From: Verrucomicrobiaceae bacterium
GTDB taxonomy: Bacteria > Verrucomicrobiota > Verrucomicrobiia > Verrucomicrobiales > Verrucomicrobiaceae
Direction of reading: 5' to 3'
Length of the DNA: 64,000 bases
Assembly (NCBI GenBank): GCA_027490195.1
Contig: JAIXYN010000024.1
Location: forward strand, 62,001 to 126,000
In this document: positions 35,145-43,433 of the stretch, piece by piece
Layout: every line of letters begins with the position of its first letter
Position numbering within the stretch: position 1 is the stretch's first letter
Program-made: the position numbers and the translations under genes
Notes under the pieces: generated by a model
Database searches by the model: none
Told to the model about the DNA's origin: nothing
Seen by the model: only the letters and a program-made list of their open reading frames with translations

Positions 35145-36521
35145 CTACAGCAACTCGGTCATCACCTTGCCGCCTTCATGCACGATCGGGCGCGGGCGGC
35201 CCTGCGGGTCGATCCAGTTGGTGTTCTGTTCGATGCCAAGGTGATGAAACACTGTGGCGGCGAGATCACCCGGCGCCACGCGGCGGGTCTCGATCTCTCC
35301 GCCATGCTTGTCGGTGCTGCCAATGACCTGACCGTGGCGCAGACCACCGCCCGCCATGACCATGGACATCACACGCGGCCAGTGATCGCGACCAGCATTC
35401 TTATTGATAACGGGACTGCGGCCAAACTCGCCCATCATCAAAATCAACGTGCTGTCCAGCAGCCCACGGTCTTCGAGATCGGTGACGATGGCGTGCAAGG
35501 TGCGGTCCACACTCGGCAGCAGCGGAGTGAGGCCTTTTTTGATGCCGCCCCACTTCACTTCATCACCGTGATGATCAAAGTAACCCCAGGCACCGCTCAC
35601 GGTGACAAAAGTGGAGCCGGCCTCGATGAGCCGGCGCGCGAGCAGTGCCTTCTCGCCAATGCTGTCGCGACCGTATCTATCCCGCATCGCGGATGATTCT
35701 TCATCCAGATTGAGCGCACGCTGCGCGCTGCCGGTCATGAGCACCTCATAGGCCTGCTGCGTGAAATGATCCGCCGAGGTGATGGATTCGTTCGTGCCAA
35801 TGCCACGCTTCCACTCGTCCATTTGCTCGGCCAGCGCACGGCGGGTGCCGAGCCGCTCAATGCTGAGACCCTCGACAAGTTTAAGGCGGCCAGACAAATC
35901 CTTGCCGCTGACCGGGTTAAAATCATTGCCCATGTGGCCCGCGCCCCAGATGTCGGCGGGCAGCGAATCTGCGAGCGCCACGTAACCCGGAATGCCCGGG
36001 GCATTGGCACCGCGAAACTTCGCGGCGATGGAACCCATGGATGGATAGCCGCCACCATCACGACCATCGTTCGTGCGCCGTGCGAGCGGATTGCACGCCT
36101 GCATGGTGATGGGTGTGTGATCACTAGCGCTGCAATCAACCGAGCGAACCAGCGTGAGCCGGTCCATGATCTTCGCGGTCAGCGGCAGATGCTCGCACAC
36201 ATGGATGCCCGGTACTTTCGTCGGGATGTGGCCAAAGGGGCCGCGAATCTCGCTCGGCGCATTGGGCTTTGGATCCCACATGTCGATGTGGCTTGGGCCA
36301 CCCGAGAGCCAAAACAGCACCACATTCGTCTTTCGCGTGGCCTGTCCCGCCGCTGCGGCGAAGGCCTGCTGCTGGAACAGCGATGGGACTGAAATGCCCG
36401 CCAGTCCCGCAAGTCCGGTCTGCAAAAAGCCACGGCGGGTCGAGCCGATGCGCAGCAAATCGCCGCCTGCAGGGCTAAACGTCTGCGGAATGCTCGTTGA
36501 GGGAGTGGCAGTGGTTTTCAT
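35145..36521 (-). CDS. DUF1501 protein, RGPF subtype, without adjacent DUF1553 partner
   Basis: A 458-residue DUF1501 protein. An N-terminal extension (MKTTATPSTSIPQTFSPAGG) precedes the Tat motif STRRGFLQTGLAGLAGISVP. It then shows VLFWLSGGPSHIDMWDPKPN, APSEIRGPFGHIPTKVPGIH, RSVDCSASDHTPI and LMMGEFGRSPVINKNAGRDH. The RGPF block puts it with the copy at 18719-20056. Unlike the other DUF1501 genes it has no DUF1549/1553 gene beside it in this window, so it is an orphan on the minus strand at the end of the island. It ends GGKVMTELL. Confidence 0.92.
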   Translation of the reverse strand: MKTTATPSTSIPQTFSPAGGDLLRIGSTRRGFLQTGLAGLAGISVPSLFQQQAFAAAAGQATRKTNVVLFWLSGGPSHIDMWDPKPNAPSEIRGPFGHIPTKVPGIHVCEHLPLTAKIMDRLTLVRSVDCSASDHTPITMQACNPLARRTNDGRDGGGYPSMGSIAAKFRGANAPGIPGYVALADSLPADIWGAGHMGNDFNPVSGKDLSGRLKLVEGLSIERLGTRRALAEQMDEWKRGIGTNESITSADHFTQQAYEVLMTGSAQRALNLDEESSAMRDRYGRDSIGEKALLARRLIEAGSTFVTVSGAWGYFDHHGDEVKWGGIKKGLTPLLPSVDRTLHAIVTDLEDRGLLDSTLILMMGEFGRSPVINKNAGRDHWPRVMSMVMAGGGLRHGQVIGSTDKHGGEIETRRVAPGDLAATVFHHLGIEQNTNWIDPQGRPRPIVHEGGKVMTELL

Positions 36522-36692
36522 GCTTGAGAGGGAAGATGGCTGAAGAACCTACGTCGCGGGATGGTCAGCCTTGCTTCAGGCGGGCAAATCGTTCCAGCGG
36601 CAAGGGGAGAAACAGCGTCGGCAGTCCGCAATGGTGAGTTTCCGTTTGAGCCGCCCCGGCTTTCGGGCTAGGCAACCAGCCATCTATTTTCC

Positions 36693-37694
36693 ATGAGCAG
36701 CCCCTCCGCACACACGTACAAAGAAGCAGGCGTCGATATTCACGAAGCAGCATCGCTGGTCGATGACATCGGCGTACTGGTGCGGCGCACCCAGCAGAAG
36801 CGGAAGCTGGCAAATCCCTTTGGCCTGTTCGCCGCCGCCTACGACCTCAGCGGCTACAAGCATCCCATGATTCTCACGGGCTGTGACGGGGTCGGCACAA
36901 AGATTGAGCTTCTGCTCAAGCATGATCAGCTCGAAGCCGCAGGTAAAGACCTCGTGGCCATGAATGTGAACGACGTGCTCACCACCGGAGCTGATCCCAT
37001 CATGTTCCTCGATTACGTGGGTATCCCCAAGATCCAGAAGACGCAGATCACCCGGATTATCGCCGGCATGACTGAATACTTGGAGGCTTGCAATTGCATC
37101 CTCGCCGGCGGCGAGACTGCCGAGATGCCCGGCATGGTGCCCGAGGGCATGGTCGAGCTCAGCGGCTTTGCCATCGGCGCCTGCGAAAAAGAAGATATGC
37201 TCGATCCCGGCACCATCGCTGCCGGCGACGTGCTCATCGGCTGGCCCAGTGCAGGTTTCCACGCAAATGGCTTCAGCCTTGTCCGGCGTATCATTGAAAA
37301 GGAGAACATCCAGTTCAGCGAGGACGAGATGCGCACCCTGCTTCTGCCTACGCTTCTCTATCATGAGCAGACGGCTGCTCTCAAAGCTGCAGGAATCCGT
37401 CCAAAGGCCATGGCCCACATCACCGGTGGTGGTCTGCCGGAAAACCTCGGCCGCATGTTCCTGAAACGTGGTCTGGGCGCAAATCTACGTATTCCATTCT
37501 GGCAGAACGATGTAGTGCAAAAAGTGCTGCGTCATGCAGACCAGAAAGACGCCATCGACACCTTCAACATGGGCCTCGGCTGGGTCGCCATCGTCTCATC
37601 GGCAGATGCTGACAAAGCCCTCACCTGCGGCAAAGACGCCAAAATCATTGGCGAGATGGACACCAGCGCCCAGGTCAGCGTGGAGATCGTCTGA
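36693..37694 (+). CDS. purM: Phosphoribosylformylglycinamidine cyclo-ligase (AIR synthetase)
   Basis: A 333-residue enzyme of de novo purine synthesis, making aminoimidazole ribonucleotide from FGAM with ATP in the cytoplasm. Family signatures are YKEAGVDIHEAASLVDDIG, GCDGVGTKIELLLKHDQ, MNVNDVLTTGADPIMFLDYV, CILAGGETAEMPGMV and HITGGGLPENLGRMF. Length is near the usual 340-345. The first core metabolic gene after the exported island, it is followed 35 nt later by an SGNH hydrolase. No Shine-Dalgarno sequence precedes the ATG. Confidence 0.96.
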   Translation: MSSPSAHTYKEAGVDIHEAASLVDDIGVLVRRTQQKRKLANPFGLFAAAYDLSGYKHPMILTGCDGVGTKIELLLKHDQLEAAGKDLVAMNVNDVLTTGADPIMFLDYVGIPKIQKTQITRIIAGMTEYLEACNCILAGGETAEMPGMVPEGMVELSGFAIGACEKEDMLDPGTIAAGDVLIGWPSAGFHANGFSLVRRIIEKENIQFSEDEMRTLLLPTLLYHEQTAALKAAGIRPKAMAHITGGGLPENLGRMFLKRGLGANLRIPFWQNDVVQKVLRHADQKDAIDTFNMGLGWVAIVSSADADKALTCGKDAKIIGEMDTSAQVSVEIV

Positions 37695-37729
37695 AAGATT
37701 CCGCTTTTTCCGCAGTGAAGGGGAGTTCT

Positions 37730-38416
37730 ATGAACCGCCTCCTGCCTGCCCTCGCATTCCTTTTCGTCCTGCTGAGCGCCACCGCTCAGCAGCCTGCGCC
37801 CGCCGCCAAGGCCAAACGTCTCCCGAATCCGGCCATGGACCCGATTCAGGATGTCGCGGGCCTGCCACGGGTTCTGCTGATCGGCGATTCCATTTCCATC
37901 GGCTACACGCTGCCCGTGCGGAAACTGCTGGAGGGCAAGGCCAACGTCCACCGCATCCCCACCAACGGCGGACCGACCAAAAACGGCGTCGCCAACATCG
38001 CCAAATGGCTTGGAACCAGCAAATGGGACGCGATTCACTTTAATTGGGGCATCCACGACCTCAAATACATGCCCGATGGCAAGCGCCAGGTCGAACCCGC
38101 CGACTACGAGGCCAACCTGCGCAGTCTCGTCGCCACCCTCAAGGCGACCGGGGCCAAGCTGATCTGGGCCACAACCACGCCGATTCCCGATGGCGAGCTC
38201 AATCCACCCCGTAAATTCGGCCAGGTGAAGGAATATAATGACATCGCCGCCCGGGTGATGGCGGAAAACGGCGTCGCCATTGATGACCTGAACTCCCGCA
38301 TTACTCCCCAGCTCGCCACGATGCAGAATCCGCGCGATGTGCATTACACCTCTGCTGGCAGTGAATATCTGGCCAAACAGGTCGCCGAGGAAATCGGCAA
38401 GGCGTTGACCAAGTGA
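37730..38416 (+). CDS. Secreted SGNH/GDSL hydrolase
   Basis: A 228-residue exported hydrolase. ATG 37730 is chosen because a Shine-Dalgarno-like aaggggag lies just before it and a signal peptide follows (MNRLLPALAFLFVLLSATAQ); a GTG at 37715 is the alternative. Block I is VLLIGDSISIGYT with nucleophile Ser54, FNWGIHDLKYM contributes the oxyanion Gly/Asn region, and NPRDVHYTSAGSEYL holds Asp203 and His205. Likely an esterase acting on carbohydrate esters. It is not close in sequence to the SGNH protein at 5392. Confidence 0.88.
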   Translation: MNRLLPALAFLFVLLSATAQQPAPAAKAKRLPNPAMDPIQDVAGLPRVLLIGDSISIGYTLPVRKLLEGKANVHRIPTNGGPTKNGVANIAKWLGTSKWDAIHFNWGIHDLKYMPDGKRQVEPADYEANLRSLVATLKATGAKLIWATTTPIPDGELNPPRKFGQVKEYNDIAARVMAENGVAIDDLNSRITPQLATMQNPRDVHYTSAGSEYLAKQVAEEIGKALTK

Positions 38417-38498
38417 GACAGGCTGGCGGTTGGCCAGTCCACTTTGCGTGATTTTTTGTCAGCGCCTGCCGTGGATTCCAGTGCATCATGGCAGAGTC

Positions 38499-39761
38499 AT
38501 GAACCTCCTGTTTCTGCGCCGCCTGTTCATCCTGGCACTTATTGCCTTAGTGAGCACTTCTCCGCTCCTTGCTGCGGATTCTCCACCCAGCAGCGTGCCG
38601 GACAAGTTGCGTGAATCCATGCTGCTGCCCGGCGTGAGTTTGTCACAGGGCGTCTCTGAAATCACCGGCGTCGCCATCAGCCCGCTTCTGGGGGTTAGCG
38701 TCATGGGTGTGTGGACGTACTACAAGACCGAGCCCCATTTGCGCCATCGCCTGCCTTGGTACTGCTACCCAGGTGTATGGGGCACCGGGCTGGCGCTGAT
38801 CCTTGTCTGCTTTCTCAAAGACTTCCTAGGCACCGCTGCTCCACCGCTGGTCAAAAAACCGCTCGATTTCCTTGAGCTGTTCGAAAATAAGCTCAGTGCT
38901 CTCGTTGCCAGTGTCGGTTTCGTTCCTCTGGTGGCCCTCGCCATGGCCCACTTTAACAAGGTCCAGCCGCCGCAGGCCATGAAAGAGTTGGCAGACTCAG
39001 GATTGGCCGTGGTGCCACTAGCCAGCGTCATCGACTTTGGCGTCCATACGCCCTGGATTTCCATTCCGGTCGCCATAGTCGCCTTCGGCGTCGTCTGGCT
39101 CAGTTCGCACGCCATCAATGTACTCATCGCGCTCTCTCCCTTTGGCATCGTTGATGCAGGTCTCAAACTCCTCAAACTCGGGCTTATGGCGCTAGTTGCC
39201 GGTAGCACACTGATTCATCCCTATGCCGGTGCGGCGGTCTCCCTTCTGCTGATCCTCATCGGCCTGCTTTTCGCGGGCTGGTCGTTTCGTCTCACCCTGT
39301 TCGGCACGCTCATGGGCAGTGACTTTTTGCTCAACAAGCGCGCCACTGCCACCGACCTGGAAACCGGCGTGAAAGGCTTCCTGGCACGCCGTACCGAGGG
39401 CGTTCCCGTGCGCACCCTAGTCAGGCTGAAGCAGGATGCTGCTGGCCGCCCCGTCCTCAGCTATCACCCATGGCTGGTGCTGCCCGAGCGCCGCATCGCT
39501 GTGGCGGATGCCGAGATGGTCATCTGCAAAGGCCTGCTGCATCCCGCGCTGGCGCAGCGCCATGCGCCAGCACCTGCCTCCATCCGCAGCACCCTCATTC
39601 TGCTCCCACGTTACCGCAGGCTGGAAGACACGATCGCCCAGCACTTCGGTTGCCAGGAAGTCATGGATGGGGCGCTCCTCCGCGGCTTCAAGTCCATACG
39701 TCTGTGGCTTGTGGAGATGCTATCCTCCGGAAGAAAACTCGTGGAAATGCACCAAGGTTGA
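38499..39761 (+). CDS. Integral membrane protein of unknown function
   Basis: A 420-residue membrane protein. ATG 38499 gives a signal-like first segment (FLRRLFILALIALVSTSPLL). Further hydrophobic segments are YPGVWGTGLALILVCFLKDF, LSALVASVGFVPLVALAMAH, WISIPVAIVAFGVVWLSSHA, LLKLGLMALVAGSTLIHPYA and AAVSLLLILIGLLFAGWSFR, so five to seven passes. The last 100 residues are soluble and contain LVRLKQDAAGRPVLSYHPW and LILLPRYRRLEDTIAQHFG. I do not recognise the family; a relation to DUF4126-type membrane proteins is possible. It precedes lysA by 52 nt. Confidence 0.75.
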   Translation: MNLLFLRRLFILALIALVSTSPLLAADSPPSSVPDKLRESMLLPGVSLSQGVSEITGVAISPLLGVSVMGVWTYYKTEPHLRHRLPWYCYPGVWGTGLALILVCFLKDFLGTAAPPLVKKPLDFLELFENKLSALVASVGFVPLVALAMAHFNKVQPPQAMKELADSGLAVVPLASVIDFGVHTPWISIPVAIVAFGVVWLSSHAINVLIALSPFGIVDAGLKLLKLGLMALVAGSTLIHPYAGAAVSLLLILIGLLFAGWSFRLTLFGTLMGSDFLLNKRATATDLETGVKGFLARRTEGVPVRTLVRLKQDAAGRPVLSYHPWLVLPERRIAVADAEMVICKGLLHPALAQRHAPAPASIRSTLILLPRYRRLEDTIAQHFGCQEVMDGALLRGFKSIRLWLVEMLSSGRKLVEMHQG

Positions 39762-39813
39762 ACCGTCGCGAGGTTGCGCACGCGTGAATCCCGCCTATCT
39801 ACGCGACCCGCTT

Positions 39814-41106
39814 ATGCACAGCTTCCGCTACCACCAAGGTCAGTTATTTGCCGAAAACGTCTCGCTTCAATCCCTTGCCGAGAAACACGGCACACCGCTC
39901 TATGTCTATTCCAAGAGCACCATCGCCGGTCACTACACGCGTTTGGACGCGGCGCTGACCAAGCTGGATCACCTGATCTGCTTTGCCGTGAAGGCAAATT
40001 CGAATATCGCTGTGCTCAACACCATCGCCAAGCTCGGTGGCGGTTTTGACATCGTCTCCGCTGGCGAACTCTACCGCGTCATCAAGGCCGGTGGCGATCC
40101 CGCCAAATGCACCTTTGCTGGCGTCGGCAAAACCCGCGACGAAATCGAATACGCCCTCAAGCAGGGCATCTACTGCTTCAATGCCGAATCAGAGGCGGAA
40201 CTTCACTACATCAACCAGGTCGCCGGCGACCTCGGCATGCAGGCCCCCGTGGCCGTCCGCGTGAATCCCAATGTCGATGCGAAGACGCACGCCAAGATCA
40301 CCACTGGCAAGAGCGAAAACAAATTCGGCATCGATTTCGACCAAATCCTCGACGTCTATGCCCGTGTAGCCGCCGACTGCCCAAACCTGATCATCAAAGG
40401 TCTGCAGATGCACATCGGTTCGCAGCTCACCAATGTGGATCCTTTCCTGGAAGCGGTGCAGAAGGTTATCCCGCTCGTGACTCAGGTCAAAAAGAGCTAC
40501 GGCATTGAATTCTTCAGCATCGGCGGTGGGATCGGCATCAACTACAAGCAGAGCCTCGATTCCGGTGACTCCGCCTGGTGGCAGGAAAATGCCGAGGTCC
40601 ATCCGCTCACGATTCAGGCCTATGCCGAAGCCGTGGTGCCGCACCTCGAACCGCTCGGCCTCCGCATTCTTTGCGAACCCGGCCGCTTCATGGTCGGCAA
40701 CGCCGGGGTCATGCTCACCAAAGTGCTCTACGAGAAGCGCGGCTCCGCCAAGATCTTCAAAATCGTCGATGCCGGCATGAATGACCTCATTCGTCCAACC
40801 CTTTACGAGGGCTGGCATCAGATCGTGCCCCTGAAGCAGCCAACGAACGCCACCGTCGAAAAAGTCGATGTGGTCGGTCCGATCTGTGAATCCGGCGACT
40901 TCCTCGCTCAGAACCGCGAACTCCCTCTCGTCAAAGAAGGCGAATACCTCGCCGTGCTCAGCGCTGGAGCTTATGGTTTCACCATGGCTTCGAACTACAA
41001 CACACGCCCAATGCCTGCTGAAATCATGGTCGATGATGAAAAGGCCACCGTCGTGCGTGAACGCCAGACCCTCGAAGACGTCCTCAAAGGCGAACACATC
41101 GCCTGA
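39814..41106 (+). CDS. lysA: Diaminopimelate decarboxylase
   Basis: A 430-residue PLP enzyme converting meso-diaminopimelate to lysine. ATG 39814 gives HSFRYHQGQLFAENVSLQSL, a usual start; a GTG at 39784 is the alternative. The PLP-binding lysine is in LICFAVKANSNIAVL. Other signatures are GGGFDIVSAGELYRVIKAGG, LQMHIGSQLTN, FFSIGGGIGINYK, LCEPGRFMVGNAG and PICESGDFLAQNRELP. Length and motifs are normal. metF follows within 22 nt, so the two are probably one transcript. Confidence 0.95.
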   Translation: MHSFRYHQGQLFAENVSLQSLAEKHGTPLYVYSKSTIAGHYTRLDAALTKLDHLICFAVKANSNIAVLNTIAKLGGGFDIVSAGELYRVIKAGGDPAKCTFAGVGKTRDEIEYALKQGIYCFNAESEAELHYINQVAGDLGMQAPVAVRVNPNVDAKTHAKITTGKSENKFGIDFDQILDVYARVAADCPNLIIKGLQMHIGSQLTNVDPFLEAVQKVIPLVTQVKKSYGIEFFSIGGGIGINYKQSLDSGDSAWWQENAEVHPLTIQAYAEAVVPHLEPLGLRILCEPGRFMVGNAGVMLTKVLYEKRGSAKIFKIVDAGMNDLIRPTLYEGWHQIVPLKQPTNATVEKVDVVGPICESGDFLAQNRELPLVKEGEYLAVLSAGAYGFTMASNYNTRPMPAEIMVDDEKATVVRERQTLEDVLKGEHIA

Positions 41107-41127
41107 TTTTTTACGCGCACCCACACG

Positions 41128-42051
41128 ATGCACATCGCCGATATCCTTCAAGACCAGCGTCCCACGCTCTCGTTTGAGTTCTTTCCGCCGAAGAGCGCCG
41201 AGGCCTTCGAGGCGCTTTATGAGGCCATCGGCGAGCTCGAGGCCTTCAAGCCCTCCTTCGTCAGTGTCACCTACGGCGCCGGCGGTTCCACACGTGAGCT
41301 CACGCATGATCTCGTGGTGCGCATCAAAACCACCACCAGCCTCGATGCCGTCCCGCATCTCACCTGCGTGTGCCACAGCGAGGCTGACATTCACGCCATC
41401 CTGGAGCGCTACGCGAAGGCCGGTGTGAGCAACATCCTCGCCCTCGGCGGTGATCCTCCGAAGAATCTCGCCAACTACGATCGCGCCAAAGACGCCTTCC
41501 AGCACGCCGCCGATCTCGTCGCCTTCATCAAAAAGTTCAATGACAGCGGCGCGCATCCCGACAAGCGCGGCTTCGGCATCGGCGTCGCCGGATTCCCCGA
41601 AGGCCATCCCACCACGCCAAACCGCGTTTTGGAAATGGACCACCTCAAGGCCAAGGTCGATGCCGGTGCGGACTACATCTGTACCCAGCTCTTCTTTGAC
41701 AATCACGACTTCTACGACTTCCGTGAGCGCTGCCAGCTTGCCGGGATCAACATCCCGATCATCGCTGGCATCATGCCCATCACCAGCGCCTCCGGCATGC
41801 GCCGCATGGCCGAGCTCGCCGCCGGTGCTCGTTACCCCGCCAAGCTCCTCCGCGCCATCCAGCGCTGCGGTGGGGATGAAGCCGCCGTGCAGAAGGTCGG
41901 TATCCACTACGCCACCGAGCAGTGCCACGATCTGCTCGATCACGGCGTGGATGGCATCCATTTCTACACCCTGAACAAATCCCACGCCACGCGCGAGATC
42001 TACTCCAGCCTTGGCATCCGTGACTCAGCAGCCGTGCGTCCGCAATCATGA
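41128..42051 (+). CDS. metF: 5,10-methylenetetrahydrofolate reductase
   Basis: A 307-residue flavoenzyme that makes 5-methyltetrahydrofolate for methionine synthesis. Motifs are LSFEFFPPKSAEAFEALYEA, SVTYGAGGSTRELTHDL, HLTCVCHSEADIH, NILALGGDPPKN and FGIGVAGFPEGHP, then CTQLFFDNHDFYDF and the C-terminal GVDGIHFYTLNKSHATREIY. The length matches the bacterial family. Its stop overlaps the start of the ROK kinase gene by 4 nt. A decayed copy of the 3' end may lie about 1.25 kb downstream. Confidence 0.95.
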   Translation: MHIADILQDQRPTLSFEFFPPKSAEAFEALYEAIGELEAFKPSFVSVTYGAGGSTRELTHDLVVRIKTTTSLDAVPHLTCVCHSEADIHAILERYAKAGVSNILALGGDPPKNLANYDRAKDAFQHAADLVAFIKKFNDSGAHPDKRGFGIGVAGFPEGHPTTPNRVLEMDHLKAKVDAGADYICTQLFFDNHDFYDFRERCQLAGINIPIIAGIMPITSASGMRRMAELAAGARYPAKLLRAIQRCGGDEAAVQKVGIHYATEQCHDLLDHGVDGIHFYTLNKSHATREIYSSLGIRDSAAVRPQS

Positions 42052-42995
42052 GCGACGAAGCTCCCCTCATCGCTGCCATTGAGGCAGGCGGCACCAAGTT
42101 CGTCTGCGCAGTCGGCACCGGTCCGCACGATTTGCGTGATGTCACCCGCATTGCCACCACCACGCCCGAAGAAACCCTCGGTGGAGTGACGCGGTTCCTC
42201 GCGATGGCCAAGGCGAAGTACGGCTCCATCGCCGCCATCGGCATCGGTTCCTTCGGCCCGATCGATCTCGACAAAAAAAGCGAGACCTACGGTTACATCA
42301 CTTCCACGCCAAAACCCGGCTGGCAGTTCACCAACATCGTGCAGAAGCTGCATGATCGCTATCACGTGCCTATCGCATGGGACACGGATGTGAATGCCGC
42401 AGTGCTCGCTGAATACCTCTGGGGCGCCGGGCAGGACACAGATCCGCTCATTTACATCACCGTCGGCACCGGTGTTGGTGGCGGAGTGCTCATCAACGGC
42501 CAGTTGCTGCACGGCCTGCTTCACCCCGAAATTGGTCATCTTCTCGTGCCGCCGCCGCAGAACTCTGTGGCGATTCAGCAGGCCTGCCACTGTCCTTTTC
42601 ACAAAAGCTGCGTTGAAGGTTACATCAGCGGCACCGCCCTTGCTTCGCGCTGGGGTGTCAAGGCGGATGCCCTTCCGCCCGACCATCCTGCTTGGGAGGA
42701 AGTCGCCGATGTCATGGCGCACGCCCTCATGAATCTCACTCTCAGCATCTGCCCCAAGCGCATCATTCTCGGGGGCGGTGTCATGAGTCAGGAGCACATC
42801 CTGCCGCTCATTCGCGGCCAGCTTCACAAGCTTAATAACGGCTACCTCCGCGTACCCGAACTCGGCCACGGCATCGACGACTTCATCGTCGCTCCCGGTC
42901 TCGGCGCTCGCTCGGGCCTGCTAGGAGCACTTGCGCTCGGCAAGTATGAACTGGACCGGCATACAACAGGTGCGGCATCTTCTGCTGCGGCTTGA
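42048..42995 (+). CDS. ROK family sugar kinase (fructokinase-like)
   Basis: A 315-residue ROK kinase. The ATP-binding N-terminus reads IAAIEAGGTKFVCAVGTG. IAWDTDVNAAVLAEYLWGAG precedes the phosphate loop YITVGTGVGGGVLINGQLLH. The zinc-binding block has HPEIGHLLVP followed by CHCPFHKSCVEGYISG. This, with the EAGGTKFVCAVG start, favours fructokinase (ScrK/GmuE type) over glucokinase. It is coupled by a 4-nt overlap to metF. The substrate is a hexose; fructose or mannose is the best guess. No transport genes are near. Confidence 0.9.
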   Translation: MSDEAPLIAAIEAGGTKFVCAVGTGPHDLRDVTRIATTTPEETLGGVTRFLAMAKAKYGSIAAIGIGSFGPIDLDKKSETYGYITSTPKPGWQFTNIVQKLHDRYHVPIAWDTDVNAAVLAEYLWGAGQDTDPLIYITVGTGVGGGVLINGQLLHGLLHPEIGHLLVPPPQNSVAIQQACHCPFHKSCVEGYISGTALASRWGVKADALPPDHPAWEEVADVMAHALMNLTLSICPKRIILGGGVMSQEHILPLIRGQLHKLNNGYLRVPELGHGIDDFIVAPGLGARSGLLGALALGKYELDRHTTGAASSAAA

Positions 42996-43433
42996 TTGAA
43001 ACCGGGATCTCATATCTTGGTCTGATAAAGTCATCGACCAGGAGGCTCAGTCTGTTCTTTGCATTGATCCTCATCCGAGCTTGCCTTGCAGGTGCTTGGG
43101 GATGGTATTCACAGCACTACAGCAGGTTTCCGTCCCACCGGCTGCCCTCCTGGTCTATGGCAGCGGGGCCAGGCCGACGATAGGCAACAAAGGCTCGTTC
43201 CTGTTGGGGTGCGGAGTATGATTTCGCTCGTTCCGAACCCGGACAAGAATCGATGTGTTCAAAAACGCCCGCCTAAACATAGGGCGACGCCTACGCTATC
43301 AATGACGGCGTGGACATCTGCAGTTCTACACCCTCACCATCGGGCCTAACCGGGGGTATTGTGACCATAATTCATGTCCGTCGCAATTCCGACGAAATTG
43401 CAAGACTGGCATGCTGAGCGTTGATTCATCTTC
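42996..43433 (+). other. 438-nt intergenic region with possible gene scraps
   Basis: No convincing gene lies here. Two pieces look protein-like. LGDGIHSTTAGFRP near 43091-43132 is reminiscent of the DGxHxxxxG end block of SGNH hydrolases. A GVD + HLQFYTL segment at 43307-43336 resembles the metF C-terminus after a single-base slip. Both are short. No terminator with a U-run or strong promoter pair was found by eye. Confidence 0.4.
43285..43345 (+). pseudogene. Possible relic of a metF 3' end
   Basis: Around 43307 the DNA reads GVD and then, in a frame shifted by one base, HLQFYTLTIG. Intact MetF here ends GVDGIHFYTLNKS at the matching place. The match covers only about 12 residues with one frameshift, and the flanks show no further resemblance, so chance cannot be excluded. 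Confidence 0.25.

Noticed and set aside
39436-39813. Upstream extension of the lysA frame
   Set aside because: It overlaps the membrane protein gene in another frame and has no similarity to LysA.
40189-41985. Long minus-strand frame (598 codons) over lysA and metF
   Set aside because: Shadow of two well-identified genes with normal motifs on the plus strand.
43091-43132. DGIHSTTAGFRP-like stretch as an SGNH hydrolase relic
   Set aside because: Only a dozen residues and no matching block elsewhere in the intergenic region, so chance is likely.
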